A stretch of DNA of 64,000 nucleotides, taken from positions 358,194-422,193 of the forward strand of contig NZ_JACWFH010000012.1 in the NCBI RefSeq assembly GCF_019749255.1, in the 5' to 3' direction. The notes beneath the pieces are model-generated. The model made no database searches. It saw nothing but the letters and a program-made list of their open reading frames with translations, and had not been told where the DNA came from. Below are positions 26,510 through 37,773 of the stretch, in pieces. The position numbers were made by a program, and so were the translations under genes. Position 1 is the first letter of the stretch; the number at the start of each line of letters is the position of its first letter. The stretch is from Mesobacillus maritimus (GTDB lineage Bacteria; Bacillota; Bacilli; Bacillales; Cytobacillaceae).

Positions 26510-27220
26510 TTACTCCTGTTCAGAGTTTCTTAGATAATAGCCAACCCCTCTGCGTGTAACAATCCATGTAGGATGGCTTGGGTTGTCTTCAATTTTTTCC
26601 CGTAGACGCCTTACCGTAACATCGACTGTACGGACATCGCCAAAATAGTCATAGCCCCAAACGGTTTGGAGTAAATGTTCTCTCGTCATAACTTGGCCGA
26701 TATGTTTGGCTAAGTAGTGAAGCAACTCAAACTCACGATGTGTTAGCTCAATCGTCTCTCCTCTTTTTGAGACTACATATGCATCAGGATGGATCGTCAA
26801 CGAGCCAATCGTAATTTCATTCGTTTCCTCTTTCTCCTCAACCTGAGATGTGACTTGTTGATGTCTGCGTAAATTGGCCTTTACTCGTGCAATTAATTCT
26901 CGCGTACTAAATGGTTTTGTGACATAATCATCAGCACCTAATTCAAGGCCTAAGACTTTATCGATTTCAGAATCCTTAGCAGTTAACATAATAATTGGCA
27001 TTTCATATTTCTTACGTACTTCCCTACAAACCTCCATTCCATCTTTTAAAGGAAGCATGATATCTAATAGGATTATATCTGGTTGAATCTCCTCTACCAT
27101 TTCAAGAGCGGTATTTCCATCATAAGCACAATGTACCTCGTAACCCTCTTTTTTTAAATTAAACTGTAAAATATCTGCAATCGGCTTTTCATCATCCACA
27201 ACAAGGATTTTTTTCTCCAT
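26510..27220 (-). CDS. walR: WalR, essential response regulator
   Basis: This 236-residue OmpR/PhoB-family regulator has a receiver domain with phospho-acceptor Asp53 in '[14 protein letters not shown]', the acidic pair in 'ILVVDDEKP' and the switch Lys in '[13 protein letters not shown]'. The C-terminal winged helix includes '[20 protein letters not shown]' and '[15 protein letters not shown]'. The protein activates or represses wall hydrolase genes by binding TGTWAH-N5-TGTWAH repeats. ATG 27220 follows AAAGGAG by eight bases; the TTG at 27226 is an in-frame extension. It is first in the wal operon. Confidence 0.97.
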   Translation of the reverse strand: MEKKILVVDDEKPIADILQFNLKKEGYEVHCAYDGNTALEMVEEIQPDIILLDIMLPLKDGMEVCREVRKKYEMPIIMLTAKDSEIDKVLGLELGADDYVTKPFSTRELIARVKANLRRHQQVTSQVEEKEETNEITIGSLTIHPDAYVVSKRGETIELTHREFELLHYLAKHIGQVMTREHLLQTVWGYDYFGDVRTVDVTVRRLREKIEDNPSHPTWIVTRRGVGYYLRNSEQE

Positions 27221-27390
27221 AATCAATTCTCCTTTCTATCTGGGAAATAGGTCTATACTCAATTTTATCCAAACTCATAATTGGTTCTATCTTATCTATT
27301 CTACTTTATTCTAGAGAAAAACTAAATTTTTCTCCACCAATCCATAGCAATTCAAATCCTTTTCAGCCATTCATAAAATCCACTTCCTAA

Positions 27391-27427
27391 AAATAACAAA
27401 AGCCTCTAGCATGTTCTAGAGGCTTCC
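27391..27427 (-). terminator. Terminator of the M23 peptidase gene
   Basis: AAGCCTCTAG (27400-27409) pairs with CTAGAGGCTT (27416-27425), with TTGTTATTTTT following on the minus strand. Confidence 0.88.
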
Positions 27428-27440
27428 GTTCTATTTATTA

Positions 27441-28922
27441 TTACTTCCCTAATACTGTACGTGGATCAACGAGTTTCCCATTTTTAGTCACTTCAATATG
27501 AAGATGAACACCAGTTGAGTCACCAGTAGAACCCATAACTCCGATTTTTGCACCTCTAGGTACAGTTTGTCCTGGTTCAACTGAAATGGAAGATAAGTGT
27601 GCATACAACGTACGATATCCATTTTGATGATCGATAATTACCTTGTTTCCATACCCATCACCACGATTACCTGTCGATACAACTACACCATTATCTACGC
27701 TCTTAATACTTCTCTCGCTAGGTCTGGCAATATCCATTCCTTTATGCATTCTTCCCCAACGATATCCCATATTACTTGAAACATACCCACCATTTGTAGG
27801 CCAAGCAAAGCTGCCTGTTCCACGAGAAGGAACAACTTTCGTTCCTTTGATTGTGATTTCTTCAACAGCTTCTTTAAGAACTTTCGTGTTTACTGCTTCC
27901 TTTTTAACTTCTCGTCCGTTTTGTTCTGTTACAGAATAAGTTACGCCCTTTAGTCCATCGCTACCTTCCTGCTTTACCTTTGTGTCCCCTTTAAACATAG
28001 AAGAATCTTCCTCTACCTTCTTTTCAAACGGAACTTCCTCCGTTTTATAGGTTTCTTTGTTAACTTCCACGATAGCAAGTGGCTTTTGATACGTAACGAT
28101 TAACTCCATTCCTGGTCGTAAAACCGTATCTGCTTTTAATTCAGAGTTAAGGGATAATAGCTGCTCTAAAGTTAAATCATGAGAATCAGCAATTTCCCCT
28201 AATACGTCGCCAGATTTCACTTCGTATTTCTTTTCTTCTAAAGTTCCCTTTTTAAAGAGCTTAACAACCTCTTCTACTGATAAGACTTCATCAGGGTTCA
28301 CTTTTTTTTCAGCAAATGAAACTTCTTTAGAGAGTTTAACGTCTAATATACGAGTTTGATTTTCTTTTAGTTGGGGTAATGATTGATTAGGATCATCTTG
28401 TCTTTTCTCAACTTGTTCAAGATCCTCTTTACTCACATGTTCTAGCATGAGTGAATCCATTACGTCCTGTGCTGTAGCTTCATCTTTTACAAAGGCAACT
28501 TCTTGGCCATCAAGAACAAGTGCTGATGCATTTGCCTTAATATCAAGTTTTGAATCTACTTGATTTAAAACTTCTTCCACTTCTGTTGAAGGATTAAATT
28601 GAAAAGCTTGTTCTGGAATATAGGTTACTTCTGATCCTATTTCTAAATCTATATCCTTATATGTCTCTTCCATTGAAGCTAATTTATTTTGAATGAAAGA
28701 CTCAATTTGTTCTTTATCTTCAACTGTGCCGACAAACTCATCTTGTATGTAGACATGAAAGAAAGTCGATAGTTCTAAATTGGGGGCTGCCATAGCATTC
28801 CCTGATCCGAAAGTAAGCGCAGAAACGGTCAATGCGGCTACGATTGCGTTTTTCATTACTGGTTTTACTTTAGTATTCCATTTACTAGTAAGACCAGAAA
28901 ATGTATTTCTCCTCTTTGCCAT
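27441..28922 (-). CDS. Secreted LysM-G5-M23 peptidoglycan endopeptidase
   Basis: This 493-residue exported cell-wall hydrolase has a basic N-terminus with a signal segment ending near 'SGNAMAA' (about residue 45), a long helical region, and a LysM domain (about 235-280, 'YEVKSGDVLGEIADSHDLTL'). A G5-like domain follows (about 290-370), then a C-terminal M23 domain with zinc ligands in 'HKGMDIA' and 'HLHIEV'. M23 enzymes cut peptide bonds in the wall. The gene precedes walR and has WalR-box-like repeats upstream, so control by WalR is plausible. ATG 28922 follows AGGAGG; the frame extends five codons further. Confidence 0.92.
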   Translation of the reverse strand: MAKRRNTFSGLTSKWNTKVKPVMKNAIVAALTVSALTFGSGNAMAAPNLELSTFFHVYIQDEFVGTVEDKEQIESFIQNKLASMEETYKDIDLEIGSEVTYIPEQAFQFNPSTEVEEVLNQVDSKLDIKANASALVLDGQEVAFVKDEATAQDVMDSLMLEHVSKEDLEQVEKRQDDPNQSLPQLKENQTRILDVKLSKEVSFAEKKVNPDEVLSVEEVVKLFKKGTLEEKKYEVKSGDVLGEIADSHDLTLEQLLSLNSELKADTVLRPGMELIVTYQKPLAIVEVNKETYKTEEVPFEKKVEEDSSMFKGDTKVKQEGSDGLKGVTYSVTEQNGREVKKEAVNTKVLKEAVEEITIKGTKVVPSRGTGSFAWPTNGGYVSSNMGYRWGRMHKGMDIARPSERSIKSVDNGVVVSTGNRGDGYGNKVIIDHQNGYRTLYAHLSSISVEPGQTVPRGAKIGVMGSTGDSTGVHLHIEVTKNGKLVDPRTVLGK

Positions 28923-29035
28923 GTTATCCTCCTGCAAGGTACAATCTGAGAAACTAGTACCATTAAAATATATTTTTATATTAACCTTTTATAGGTTACC
29001 ATATCTTTATATAAAAATATTAATCGAATTCATAA

Positions 29036-29052
29036 TGTAACAAAAATGTATA
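29036..29052 (+). promoter_or_regulatory. WalR-box-like repeat, one mismatch
   Basis: TGTAAC-AAAAA-TGTATA against the consensus TGTWAH-N5-TGTWAH; one base of the second half differs. It lies about 115 bp upstream of the M23 start. Confidence 0.4.
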
Positions 29053-29248
29053 ATAACTGACATTTAACTACTTTTAGTCTCTGATACATAAAAAAAACAA
29101 AAGGTATATATAGAAGACCGCAGTTGCTCGAAAAAAGTCGAATCCTCCCTGAAAATATAGGAATTACGAGGGGTGTTAAAGGTCCTATAAAACTGCTTTG
29201 TGTTATTTAAACACCTAGATATAGTGTTAATATTATATAATCTATTTT

Positions 29249-29265
29249 TGTAATATTTTTGTAAC
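29249..29265 (+). promoter_or_regulatory. WalR-box match upstream of the M23 gene
   Basis: TGTAAT-ATTTT-TGTAAC matches the WalR consensus in both halves with the right 5-bp spacing. It lies on the plus strand, about 330 bp upstream of the M23 gene and just beyond the tRNA operon terminator. Confidence 0.5.
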
Positions 29266-29292
29266 ATAAGTAACAAATGTCTATAAAAGTAT

Positions 29293-29330
29293 AAAAAAAG
29301 GAACGTGTAGTTTATACACGCTCCCCTTTT
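29293..29330 (-). terminator. Terminator of the tRNA operon
   Basis: GGAACGTGTA (29300-29309) pairs with TACACGCTCC (29315-29324) with one G-T pair. On the minus strand it is followed by a run of seven T. Confidence 0.88.
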
Positions 29331-29333
29331 TGA

Positions 29334-29406
29334 TGGCTCAGGACGGAATCGAACCGCCGACACATGGATTTTCAGTCCATTGCTCTACCGACTGAGCTAC
29401 TGAGCC
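29334..29406 (-). tRNA. tRNA-Phe (GAA)
   Basis: A complete cloverleaf with acceptor GGCTCAG/CTGAGCC, D arm GCTC-AGTCGGTA-GAGC, anticodon GAA inside CTGAAAATC and T-loop GTTCGATTCC. No CCA is encoded. It is the last gene of the tRNA operon. Confidence 0.96.
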
Positions 29407-29446
29407 ATTTTAATATTCAATCTCTACGTTGTTTTTACGGGTCCAT

Positions 29447-29810
29447 TGCTCGAATAACCTCCCGGTTTTTCTCGCAGGTTGCCGCAGATGCTTTTTCGGT
29501 GATGTGAGCAACCTGCTCTACCGACTGAGCTACTGAGCCAAAATAATATTTCATTTCTCTACATTGTTTTTGCGAGTCCATTGCTCGAATAACCTCCCGG
29601 TTTTTCTCGCAGATTGCCGCAGATGCCTTTTCGGTGATGTGAGCAACCTGCTCTACCGACTGTGCTACTGAGCCAAAATAATATTTCATTTCTCTACATT
29701 GTTTTTGCGAGTCCATTGCTCGAATAACCTTCCGGTTTTTCTCGCAGATTGCCGCAGATGCCTTTTCGGTGATGTGAGCAACCTGCTCTACCGACTGAGC
29801 TACTGAGCCA
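29447..29810 (-). repeat. Three tandem tRNA-Phe 5'-half chimeras with a 67-nt structured segment
   Basis: Copies lie at 29717-29810, 29582-29675 and 29447-29540, with 135-bp period (133 bp to the true tRNA-Phe). Each repeats the first 26-27 nt of tRNA-Phe up to GAGCA, then has a 67-nt segment that ends again in GAGCA, then ATGGAC as in tRNA-Phe. The segment forms GCAGGTTGC/GCAACCTGC (GCAATCTGC in two copies, with a G-T pair) and GAAAAACC/GGTTATTC (one mismatch) closed by GGGA or GGAA loops. They lie inside the tRNA transcription unit and cannot fold as tRNAs. Confidence 0.85.
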
Positions 29811-29835
29811 TACTAATGATATGTATATGTAAAAG

Positions 29836-29907
29836 TGACCCCTACGGGATTCGAACCCGTGTTACCGCCGTGAAAGGGCGGTGTCTTAACCGCTTGACCA
29901 AGGGGCC
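29836..29907 (-). tRNA. tRNA-Glu (TTC)
   Basis: A 72-nt cloverleaf with acceptor GGCCCCT/AGGGGTC, anticodon TTC inside CTTTCAC and T-loop GTTCGAATCC. CCA is not encoded. It lies between tRNA-Lys and the Phe-type chimeras. Confidence 0.96.
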
Positions 29908-29951
29908 ATGTAAAAAAAATTTTCCTAGAATAAGGACTATCGTAAAAAATC

Positions 29952-30027
29952 TGGTGAGCCATGAAGGACTCGAACCTTCGACCCTCTGATTAAAAGTCAG
30001 ATGCTCTACCAACTGAGCTAATGGCTC
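29952..30027 (-). tRNA. tRNA-Lys (TTT)
   Basis: A cloverleaf with acceptor GAGCCAT/ATGGCTC, D arm GCTC-AGTTGGTA-GAGC, anticodon TTT in CTTTTAATC and T-loop GTTCGAGTCC. CCA is encoded at 29952-29954, unlike the other two tRNA genes here. Confidence 0.96.
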
Positions 30028-30085
30028 TAAATGTTTAGATTACATGATACTTCTTCCATTATATTACCGGGTAGCGCATCTACGC

Positions 30086-30178
30086 TGCTCGAAAGACCTC
30101 ACGGCCTTTCTCGCAAGTTTCCGAAGAAGCTAAGTCAATGAAGCGAGAAACTTGCTCTACCAACTGAGCTAATGGCTC
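30086..30178 (-). repeat. tRNA-Lys 5'-half chimera with a 67-nt structured segment
   Basis: The first 26 nt copy tRNA-Lys (GAGCCATTAGC... to GAGCA), followed by a 67-nt segment ending in GAGCA. The segment folds as GCAAGTTTC/GAAACTTGC and GAAAGGCC/GGTCTTTC closed by GTGA. It aligns without gaps to the Phe-type segment at about 73% identity by my count. It is the first element of the tRNA transcript, just upstream of true tRNA-Lys. Confidence 0.85.
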
Positions 30179-30233
30179 TAAATGTATTCGCGTAAATCCG
30201 ACAATTTTCTCCACCGATTTCGACGACTTTTTT

Positions 30234-30262
30234 ATAGTATCATGATGAAATCTCTTTGTAAA
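30234..30262 (-). promoter_or_regulatory. Sigma-A promoter of the tRNA operon
   Basis: On the minus strand TTTACA, 17 bases, TACTAT. Transcription would start near 30227, before the Lys-type chimera, and run through Lys, Glu, the three Phe-type chimeras and Phe. Confidence 0.75.
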
Positions 30263-30292
30263 AGGTTTTTTTAATATTTTTTTTAAAAAGTG

Positions 30293-30320
30293 AAAAAAAC
30301 TCCCGAAGCGGGAGTTTTAA
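30293..30320 (-). terminator. Terminator of purA
   Basis: AAAACTCCCG (30296-30305) pairs with CGGGAGTTTT (30309-30318), with TTTTTTTC following on the minus strand. Confidence 0.92.
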
Positions 30321-30327
30321 TGATGGT

Positions 30328-31620
30328 TTAGATTTGTCTCCATGGACTACGAACGATGTTTGTTTGGTTACGATCAGGTCCAACAGAGAAGATAGACAAT
30401 GGGATACCTGTTAGCTGTGAGACTCTTTCAATATAATGTCTAGCATTATCCGGTAACTCACCAAGTGTTTTACAAGAAGTGATATCATCTGTCCAACCTG
30501 GGAGTTCCTCATAAACAGGTTCACATTCTGCTAAGGCTTTTAAACTTGCTGGAAACTCTTCAATTACTTCACCTTTATAACGATATGCTACACAAATTTT
30601 AAGTGTTTCAACTCCGGTCAAAACATCAATTGAATTTAAGGATAAATCAGTAAGTCCACTTACCCGGCGAGCATGGCGAACAACGACGCTGTCGAACCAC
30701 CCAACACGACGTGCTCTCCCTGTTGTTGTTCCATATTCACGACCAACTTCACGAATTTGATGCCCTATTTCGTTGTCTAACTCCGTCGGAAAAGGTCCAT
30801 CTCCTACCCTGGTTGTATAGGCCTTACATACCCCTACAACATGATTGATTTTACTTGGTCCTACTCCTGAACCAATAGTTACCCCACCGGCAACTGGATT
30901 TGAAGAGGTGACAAATGGGTATGTCCCTTGGTCAATATCAAGCATAACCCCTTGTGCCCCTTCAAAAAGAACTCGACGACCTTCGTCTAGTGCGTCATTT
31001 AAAACCACCGATGTATCACAAACATACTTCGCTACCTGTTGTCCGTACTCATAATATTCATTTAGGATATCTTCTATCTTAAATCCTTCTGTTTCATACA
31101 TACGTTCAAATAGGCGATTTTTCTCTTCAAGATTACGTGTAAGTTTCTCTTCAAAAACCTCACGATCAAGTAGATCAGCAATTCTAATCCCCACTCGTGC
31201 AGCTTTATCCATATAAGCAGGTCCGATTCCTTTTTTCGTTGTTCCAATTTTGTTATCACCTTTTCTTGCCTCTTCAACCTCATCTTGCTTTAGGTGATAC
31301 GGCAAAATAACATGGGCTCGGTTGCTAATACGTAAATTATCTGTTTTAACTCCTCTATCATGGAGGTACGCTAGTTCTTGTACCAATGCTTTTGGATCAA
31401 CGACCATTCCATTGCCAATCACACAGATTTTATCTTGATAAAAAATACCAGATGGGATTAGGTGAAGCTTATACGTTTCGCCATTAAATTTAATCGTATG
31501 GCCTGCGTTGTTCCCACCTTGATAACGGGCAACCACTTCAGCATTTTCAGATAAAAAATCAGTGATTTTCCCCTTTCCCTCGTCTCCCCATTGCGTTCCG
31601 ACTACAACAACTGATGACAT
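30328..31620 (-). CDS. purA: Adenylosuccinate synthetase
   Basis: PurA joins IMP and aspartate with GTP hydrolysis, the first step from IMP to AMP. The 430 residues show the GTP-binding '[19 protein letters not shown]', '[11 protein letters not shown]', '[17 protein letters not shown]', and '[17 protein letters not shown]' with the IMP site. Length and ends are normal. It is monocistronic with its own terminator. A pair of ACGAACG/CGTTCGT boxes 100-130 bp upstream suggests PurR control, as for purA in B. subtilis. Confidence 0.98.
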   Translation of the reverse strand: MSSVVVVGTQWGDEGKGKITDFLSENAEVVARYQGGNNAGHTIKFNGETYKLHLIPSGIFYQDKICVIGNGMVVDPKALVQELAYLHDRGVKTDNLRISNRAHVILPYHLKQDEVEEARKGDNKIGTTKKGIGPAYMDKAARVGIRIADLLDREVFEEKLTRNLEEKNRLFERMYETEGFKIEDILNEYYEYGQQVAKYVCDTSVVLNDALDEGRRVLFEGAQGVMLDIDQGTYPFVTSSNPVAGGVTIGSGVGPSKINHVVGVCKAYTTRVGDGPFPTELDNEIGHQIREVGREYGTTTGRARRVGWFDSVVVRHARRVSGLTDLSLNSIDVLTGVETLKICVAYRYKGEVIEEFPASLKALAECEPVYEELPGWTDDITSCKTLGELPDNARHYIERVSQLTGIPLSIFSVGPDRNQTNIVRSPWRQI

Positions 31621-31715
31621 ACAGAAAGCACCTCCATAATTGGTCTATGTAAAATCCTTATTTCCTATTTAACAAAACAATTCTAACAGAAAAAAAGAAA
31701 AAATTCCAGTAAAAC

Positions 31716-31751
31716 ACGAACGTTTTACAATTAAATTATTTATTCGTTCGT
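31716..31751. promoter_or_regulatory. PurBox-like inverted pair upstream of purA
   Basis: ACGAACG (31716-31722) and CGTTCGT (31745-31751) form a perfect 7-bp inverted pair in AT-rich surroundings. The CGAA cores and spacing resemble the paired PurBoxes bound by PurR. Confidence 0.55.
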
Positions 31752-31798
31752 AATAGTCAGGAGATCTACTTATTCCAAAACATATTCTTCCCTAAATA

Positions 31799-31834
31799 GA
31801 AAAAAAGATTAACCTATAGTAGGCTAATCTTTTA
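31799..31834 (-). terminator. Terminator of dnaB
   Basis: AAAAGATTA pairs with TAATCTTTT around a 13-nt loop. The hairpin overlaps the last bases of dnaB, with a T-run following on the minus strand. Confidence 0.75.
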
Positions 31835-33196
31835 AGCACCTGGTGGAATGGCAGACGAGTCGTACCGTGTCTCCAGGTTAACGAACTTATTATATTCTTT
31901 TACGAATGCAAGCTGTACAGTCCCTACTGGACCATTACGTTGCTTCGCAATAATAATTTCAATGATGTCCTTGTTTTCTGATTCCTTATCATAGTAGTCA
32001 TCACGATATAAGAAGGCAACAATATCAGCATCCTGCTCAATACTTCCTGATTCACGGATATCTGACATCATTGGGCGCTTATCTTGACGTTGTTCCACAC
32101 CACGAGATAGCTGAGACAAAGCAATAACCGGGACCTCTAACTCTCTGGCAAGGGCTTTAAGAGAACGTGAAATCTCCGAAACCTCTTGTTGTCGGTTCTC
32201 TCCAGACCGCCCATCCCCTAGAATAAGCTGTAGATAGTCAATTAGAATCATCCCTAATCCATGCTCTTGTTTCAAGCGGCGGCATTTTGAGCGAAGCTCA
32301 CCGATTTTAACCCCTGGGGTATCATCTATGAAAATACCAGAATTTGATAGGCTTCCCATTGCCATCGTTAACTTACCCCAGTCTTCATCCGTTAAAGAAC
32401 CAGTCCTTAAATTTTGAGCATTGATATTGCCCTCAGCACAAAGCATACGCATAACCAGCTGCTCAGCACCCATCTCGAGACTAAAAATAGCCACATTCTC
32501 TTGAGCTTTAGTGGCAACATTTTGAGCAATGTTAAGAGCAAATGCTGTTTTACCTACAGAAGGACGTGCTCCTACAATGATTAAATCATTCCGCTGGAAT
32601 CCTGCTGTCATTCTATCAAGCTCTGCAAATCCTGTTGGAATACCTGTTACATCACCAACACGATTAGCGATCGTTTCAATGTTGTCGTATGTGCGCACTA
32701 GTACATCTTTTATATTATGAAAGGCTCCAGCATTCTTTCGCTGTGCAACCTCTAGTATACTTTTTTCAGCCTCACTTAATAGTGACTCAACCTCATCTTC
32801 TCTAGAGTATCCATCGGAAGCAATTGTTGTGGCTGTTCGGATTAACCTTCTTAGTAGAGACTTCTCTTCAACAATTTTTGCATAATATTCGATATTGGCT
32901 GCTGTTGGCACCGATGCAGCTAGTTCACTCAAATAACTAACTCCACCTGTATCCTCAAGGAGCTTTGCTGCAGCAAGTTCCTCTGTCACTGTAACCAAGT
33001 CGACTGCCTTTCCTTTGTCGTTTAGGTTTAGCATGACATTAAATATCTGCTGGTGTGCAGCTCGATAAAAGTCGTCAGGAATAAGGACTTCAGAGGCAAC
33101 TGTCAAAGATGAAGGCTCTAAGAAAATAGCACCTAAAACTGCCTGTTCCGCTTCAATATTTTGCGGCGGCATCCGATCAGCTAATAATTCATTCAT
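31832..33196 (-). CDS. dnaB: Replicative DNA helicase DnaB
   Basis: This 454-residue hexameric 5'-3' helicase of the replisome is called DnaC in B. subtilis. The N-terminal primase-interaction domain begins 'MPPQNIEAEQAVLGAIFLEP'. The RecA-like motor has Walker A 'GARPSVGKTAFALNIA', 'MILIDYLQLI' (Walker B) and 'VIALSQLSRGVEQRQDKRP'. No intein interrupts it. It lies downstream of rplI in the usual gdpP-rplI-dnaB order, with a hairpin in the gap between rplI and dnaB. Confidence 0.98.
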   Translation of the reverse strand: MNELLADRMPPQNIEAEQAVLGAIFLEPSSLTVASEVLIPDDFYRAAHQQIFNVMLNLNDKGKAVDLVTVTEELAAAKLLEDTGGVSYLSELAASVPTAANIEYYAKIVEEKSLLRRLIRTATTIASDGYSREDEVESLLSEAEKSILEVAQRKNAGAFHNIKDVLVRTYDNIETIANRVGDVTGIPTGFAELDRMTAGFQRNDLIIVGARPSVGKTAFALNIAQNVATKAQENVAIFSLEMGAEQLVMRMLCAEGNINAQNLRTGSLTDEDWGKLTMAMGSLSNSGIFIDDTPGVKIGELRSKCRRLKQEHGLGMILIDYLQLILGDGRSGENRQQEVSEISRSLKALARELEVPVIALSQLSRGVEQRQDKRPMMSDIRESGSIEQDADIVAFLYRDDYYDKESENKDIIEIIIAKQRNGPVGTVQLAFVKEYNKFVNLETRYDSSAIPPGA

Positions 33197-33305
33197 CTGA
33201 AAACCTCCTATTTAAGAAGATATATAGGGAAAGTCTCTTCCTCTATCTTTCTTTTTGAAAAGAAAAAAGTGATCAGCCTTATCAACTAATCACAAGAATT
33301 ACATA

Positions 33306-33341
33306 GAAAGGACAGAAAGCATGTCCGCATTTCTGTCGGTT
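33306..33341. terminator. Hairpin between rplI and dnaB
   Basis: GACAGAAA pairs with TTTCTGTC around an inner GC-containing loop. The T-run on the minus strand is weak, so it may attenuate rather than stop transcription. Confidence 0.5.
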
Positions 33342-33383
33342 CTTTTATTTTAACATGTTTCTTCTGTAAAAGAACTGCCAAAT

Positions 33384-35803
<2,420 letters not shown>

Positions 35804-35833
35804 GTACTCAGCTCCTAAGTTGTAAATTCACAC

Positions 35834-36778
35834 TCATTTTTTCGCTTCAAGACGTTTCCTTAAATCGAAGCCTAAGTCAATTATACCTAATATCCTTACA
35901 ATATAAAGAATTAATGGAATTAAGACCGAAAGAATAATGGTCACAATCAGGACTGCTTTAGGATACCCTTTAAGATGAGAATAATAAGCAATGAAGGTAT
36001 ATCCCTGTAGTAACATGAAGAATTGCAAAACAAACACAAGATTTGTTAAGGCCCAATGCCAGTAGCTTCCAACCTCAGGTTGAAGAAACATGGTAGCAAT
36101 AAGTGAAAAAAGGTAATACCATAACAAGCTTTTCGGTAAAGACATATTTCTTAATGGCATCCATGATGGGATGTTAACGCCAAAACGTTTCAGAAGTGGG
36201 AAACAGATTAATTGAATAAAAAAGACAATCATAAATGAAGCCATAACAAACATACTTGGCATCAATGTCTCCATTAAGGAAACAGAACTCTCAAATTGTT
36301 CAAGAACCTTTTCATCAACGGTTTGTCCCATACCTTCTAACATCTTAACTGAAGTAGAAATAGATTGTTGGAAGCTTGCCATAAATTCTTCAATGATATT
36401 CATGTTAAATAACACGACTGTCGCAGCATATTGAAGAACAGTGTTCGCTAGAAATACAAGAGATCCCGCTACAAAAATTGCAAGCCTACTCTTGCCTTTG
36501 CCAATCAATATCCCCATTACACTACCAGTGATTCCATAAGTAAGCGCTAGTGGTATGGCTAAAAAGCTACCTACAATCAGAGCCAGGAGCGTAGCTGCAA
36601 TTGTAAACACAGATGCACTTTTCCAATCATGCTTTGCCGCAAACATGATAAATGGCATTGCTAGGAAGAAATTGACGACAAGACCTAATCCTGGTATATA
36701 CAATGTAATTAACAATAATACTGTAAAAATGGCCAGCAGAATGGCCCCTTCTGTCAACCTATATGTAATTTTCCTCAA
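35834..36778 (-). CDS. yybS: YybS-like DUF2232 membrane protein
   Basis: The 314 residues have about eight hydrophobic segments; 'GAILLAIFTVLLLITLYIPG' and 'FLAMPFIMFAAKHDWKSA' near the N-terminus are typical of the YybS/DUF2232 family. The function is unknown. It always neighbours gdpP in Bacillaceae and shares the direction and close spacing (30 bp), so they are probably co-transcribed. Confidence 0.88.
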   Translation of the reverse strand: MRKITYRLTEGAILLAIFTVLLLITLYIPGLGLVVNFFLAMPFIMFAAKHDWKSASVFTIAATLLALIVGSFLAIPLALTYGITGSVMGILIGKGKSRLAIFVAGSLVFLANTVLQYAATVVLFNMNIIEEFMASFQQSISTSVKMLEGMGQTVDEKVLEQFESSVSLMETLMPSMFVMASFMIVFFIQLICFPLLKRFGVNIPSWMPLRNMSLPKSLLWYYLFSLIATMFLQPEVGSYWHWALTNLVFVLQFFMLLQGYTFIAYYSHLKGYPKAVLIVTIILSVLIPLILYIVRILGIIDLGFDLRKRLEAKK

Positions 36779-36876
36779 TTTTTCACCTCTAACAAAAAGA
36801 TCTTCACAAAAACTATTTTATCTAGTCCACACAATAGATTCAACTAATTGGCGTATCAGATGATTAACATTATGAC

Positions 36877-36908
36877 AAAAGGCAGCGGGAATCCCCGCTG
36901 CCTTTTGA
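36877..36908 (-). terminator. Terminator of rpsF-ssb-rpsR
   Basis: AAAAGGCAGCGGG (36877-36889) pairs with CCCGCTGCCTTTT (36894-36906). It lies directly after rpsR. Confidence 0.9.
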
Positions 36909-36918
36909 TTTCTGAACA

Positions 36919-37176
<258 letters not shown>

Positions 37177-37205
37177 TTACCATTATATTTTATTAAAAAG
37201 GAACA

Positions 37206-37703
37206 CTAGAATGGTAAGTCATCATCGGAAATATCAATCTGACCGCCACCCGCAAATGGATCATCATCCACTTTCGTGTTTCTTTGTGGTTGGCGTTGAT
37301 TCTGATTTCCAAACGGGTACTCTTGTCCACCACTCGGACGAGAAGTGAAATTGTCTCCACCTCTATCAGAGTTCTGGCTTTGACCTTTTGGTTCAAGGAA
37401 CTGAACACTCTCAGCCATTACTTCAGTTACATAAACGCGTTTACCGTCCTGACCTTCATAACTACGAGTTTGAACGCGTCCATCAACGCCTGCTAAGCTC
37501 CCCTTTTTCAAGAAGTTTGCAACGTTTTCAGCTGGACGACGCCAAACCACACAGTTAATGAAGTCTGCTTCTCTTTCTCCTTGCTGGTTCGTAAACGAAC
37601 GATTAACAGCTAGAGTAAAAGAGGCAACTGCTACTCCGTTTGGTGTATATCGAAGTTCTGGATCCTTGGTTAAACGGCCGACAAGAACTACACGATTCAT
37701 CAT
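37206..37703 (-). CDS. ssb: Single-stranded DNA-binding protein
   Basis: The 165-residue SSB has an OB-fold domain (about 1-107: '[20 protein letters not shown]', '[20 protein letters not shown]') and a Gly/Gln/Asn-rich linker. The acidic tip 'DISDDDLPF' recruits repair and replication partners. It sits between rpsF and rpsR, the standard place of ssbA in Bacillus. Two adjacent ATG codons make the exact start uncertain by one residue. Confidence 0.98.
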   Translation of the reverse strand: MMNRVVLVGRLTKDPELRYTPNGVAVASFTLAVNRSFTNQQGEREADFINCVVWRRPAENVANFLKKGSLAGVDGRVQTRSYEGQDGKRVYVTEVMAESVQFLEPKGQSQNSDRGGDNFTSRPSGGQEYPFGNQNQRQPQRNTKVDDDPFAGGGQIDISDDDLPF

Positions 37704-37730
37704 CAGTAATCAACCCCTTTTCTTCCAGAA

Positions 37731-37746
37731 AGTTCCACGTGGAACA
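37731..37746. promoter_or_regulatory. parS-like site between rpsF and ssb
   Basis: AGTTCCACGTGGAACA has a perfect 14-bp palindromic core, and only the first base differs from the parS consensus TGTTNCACGTGNAACA. It lies in the gap just upstream of ssb. Confidence 0.75.
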
Positions 37747-37773
37747 AAGTTACTGAAAGGTTATATTTAAAAA

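Noticed and set aside
29064..29363. 99-codon frame overlapping tRNA-Phe and its terminator
   Set aside because: It starts inside a tRNA gene, crosses a terminator and shows no protein-like features.
29435..29716. 93-codon frame reading through the tRNA-Phe chimeras
   Set aside because: It merely translates the tandem tRNA-derived repeats (period 135 bp is a multiple of three) and has no ribosome site.
29447..29810. Chimeric elements as functional or split tRNA genes
   Set aside because: They lack an anticodon arm, T arm and 3' acceptor strand, so no cloverleaf is possible.
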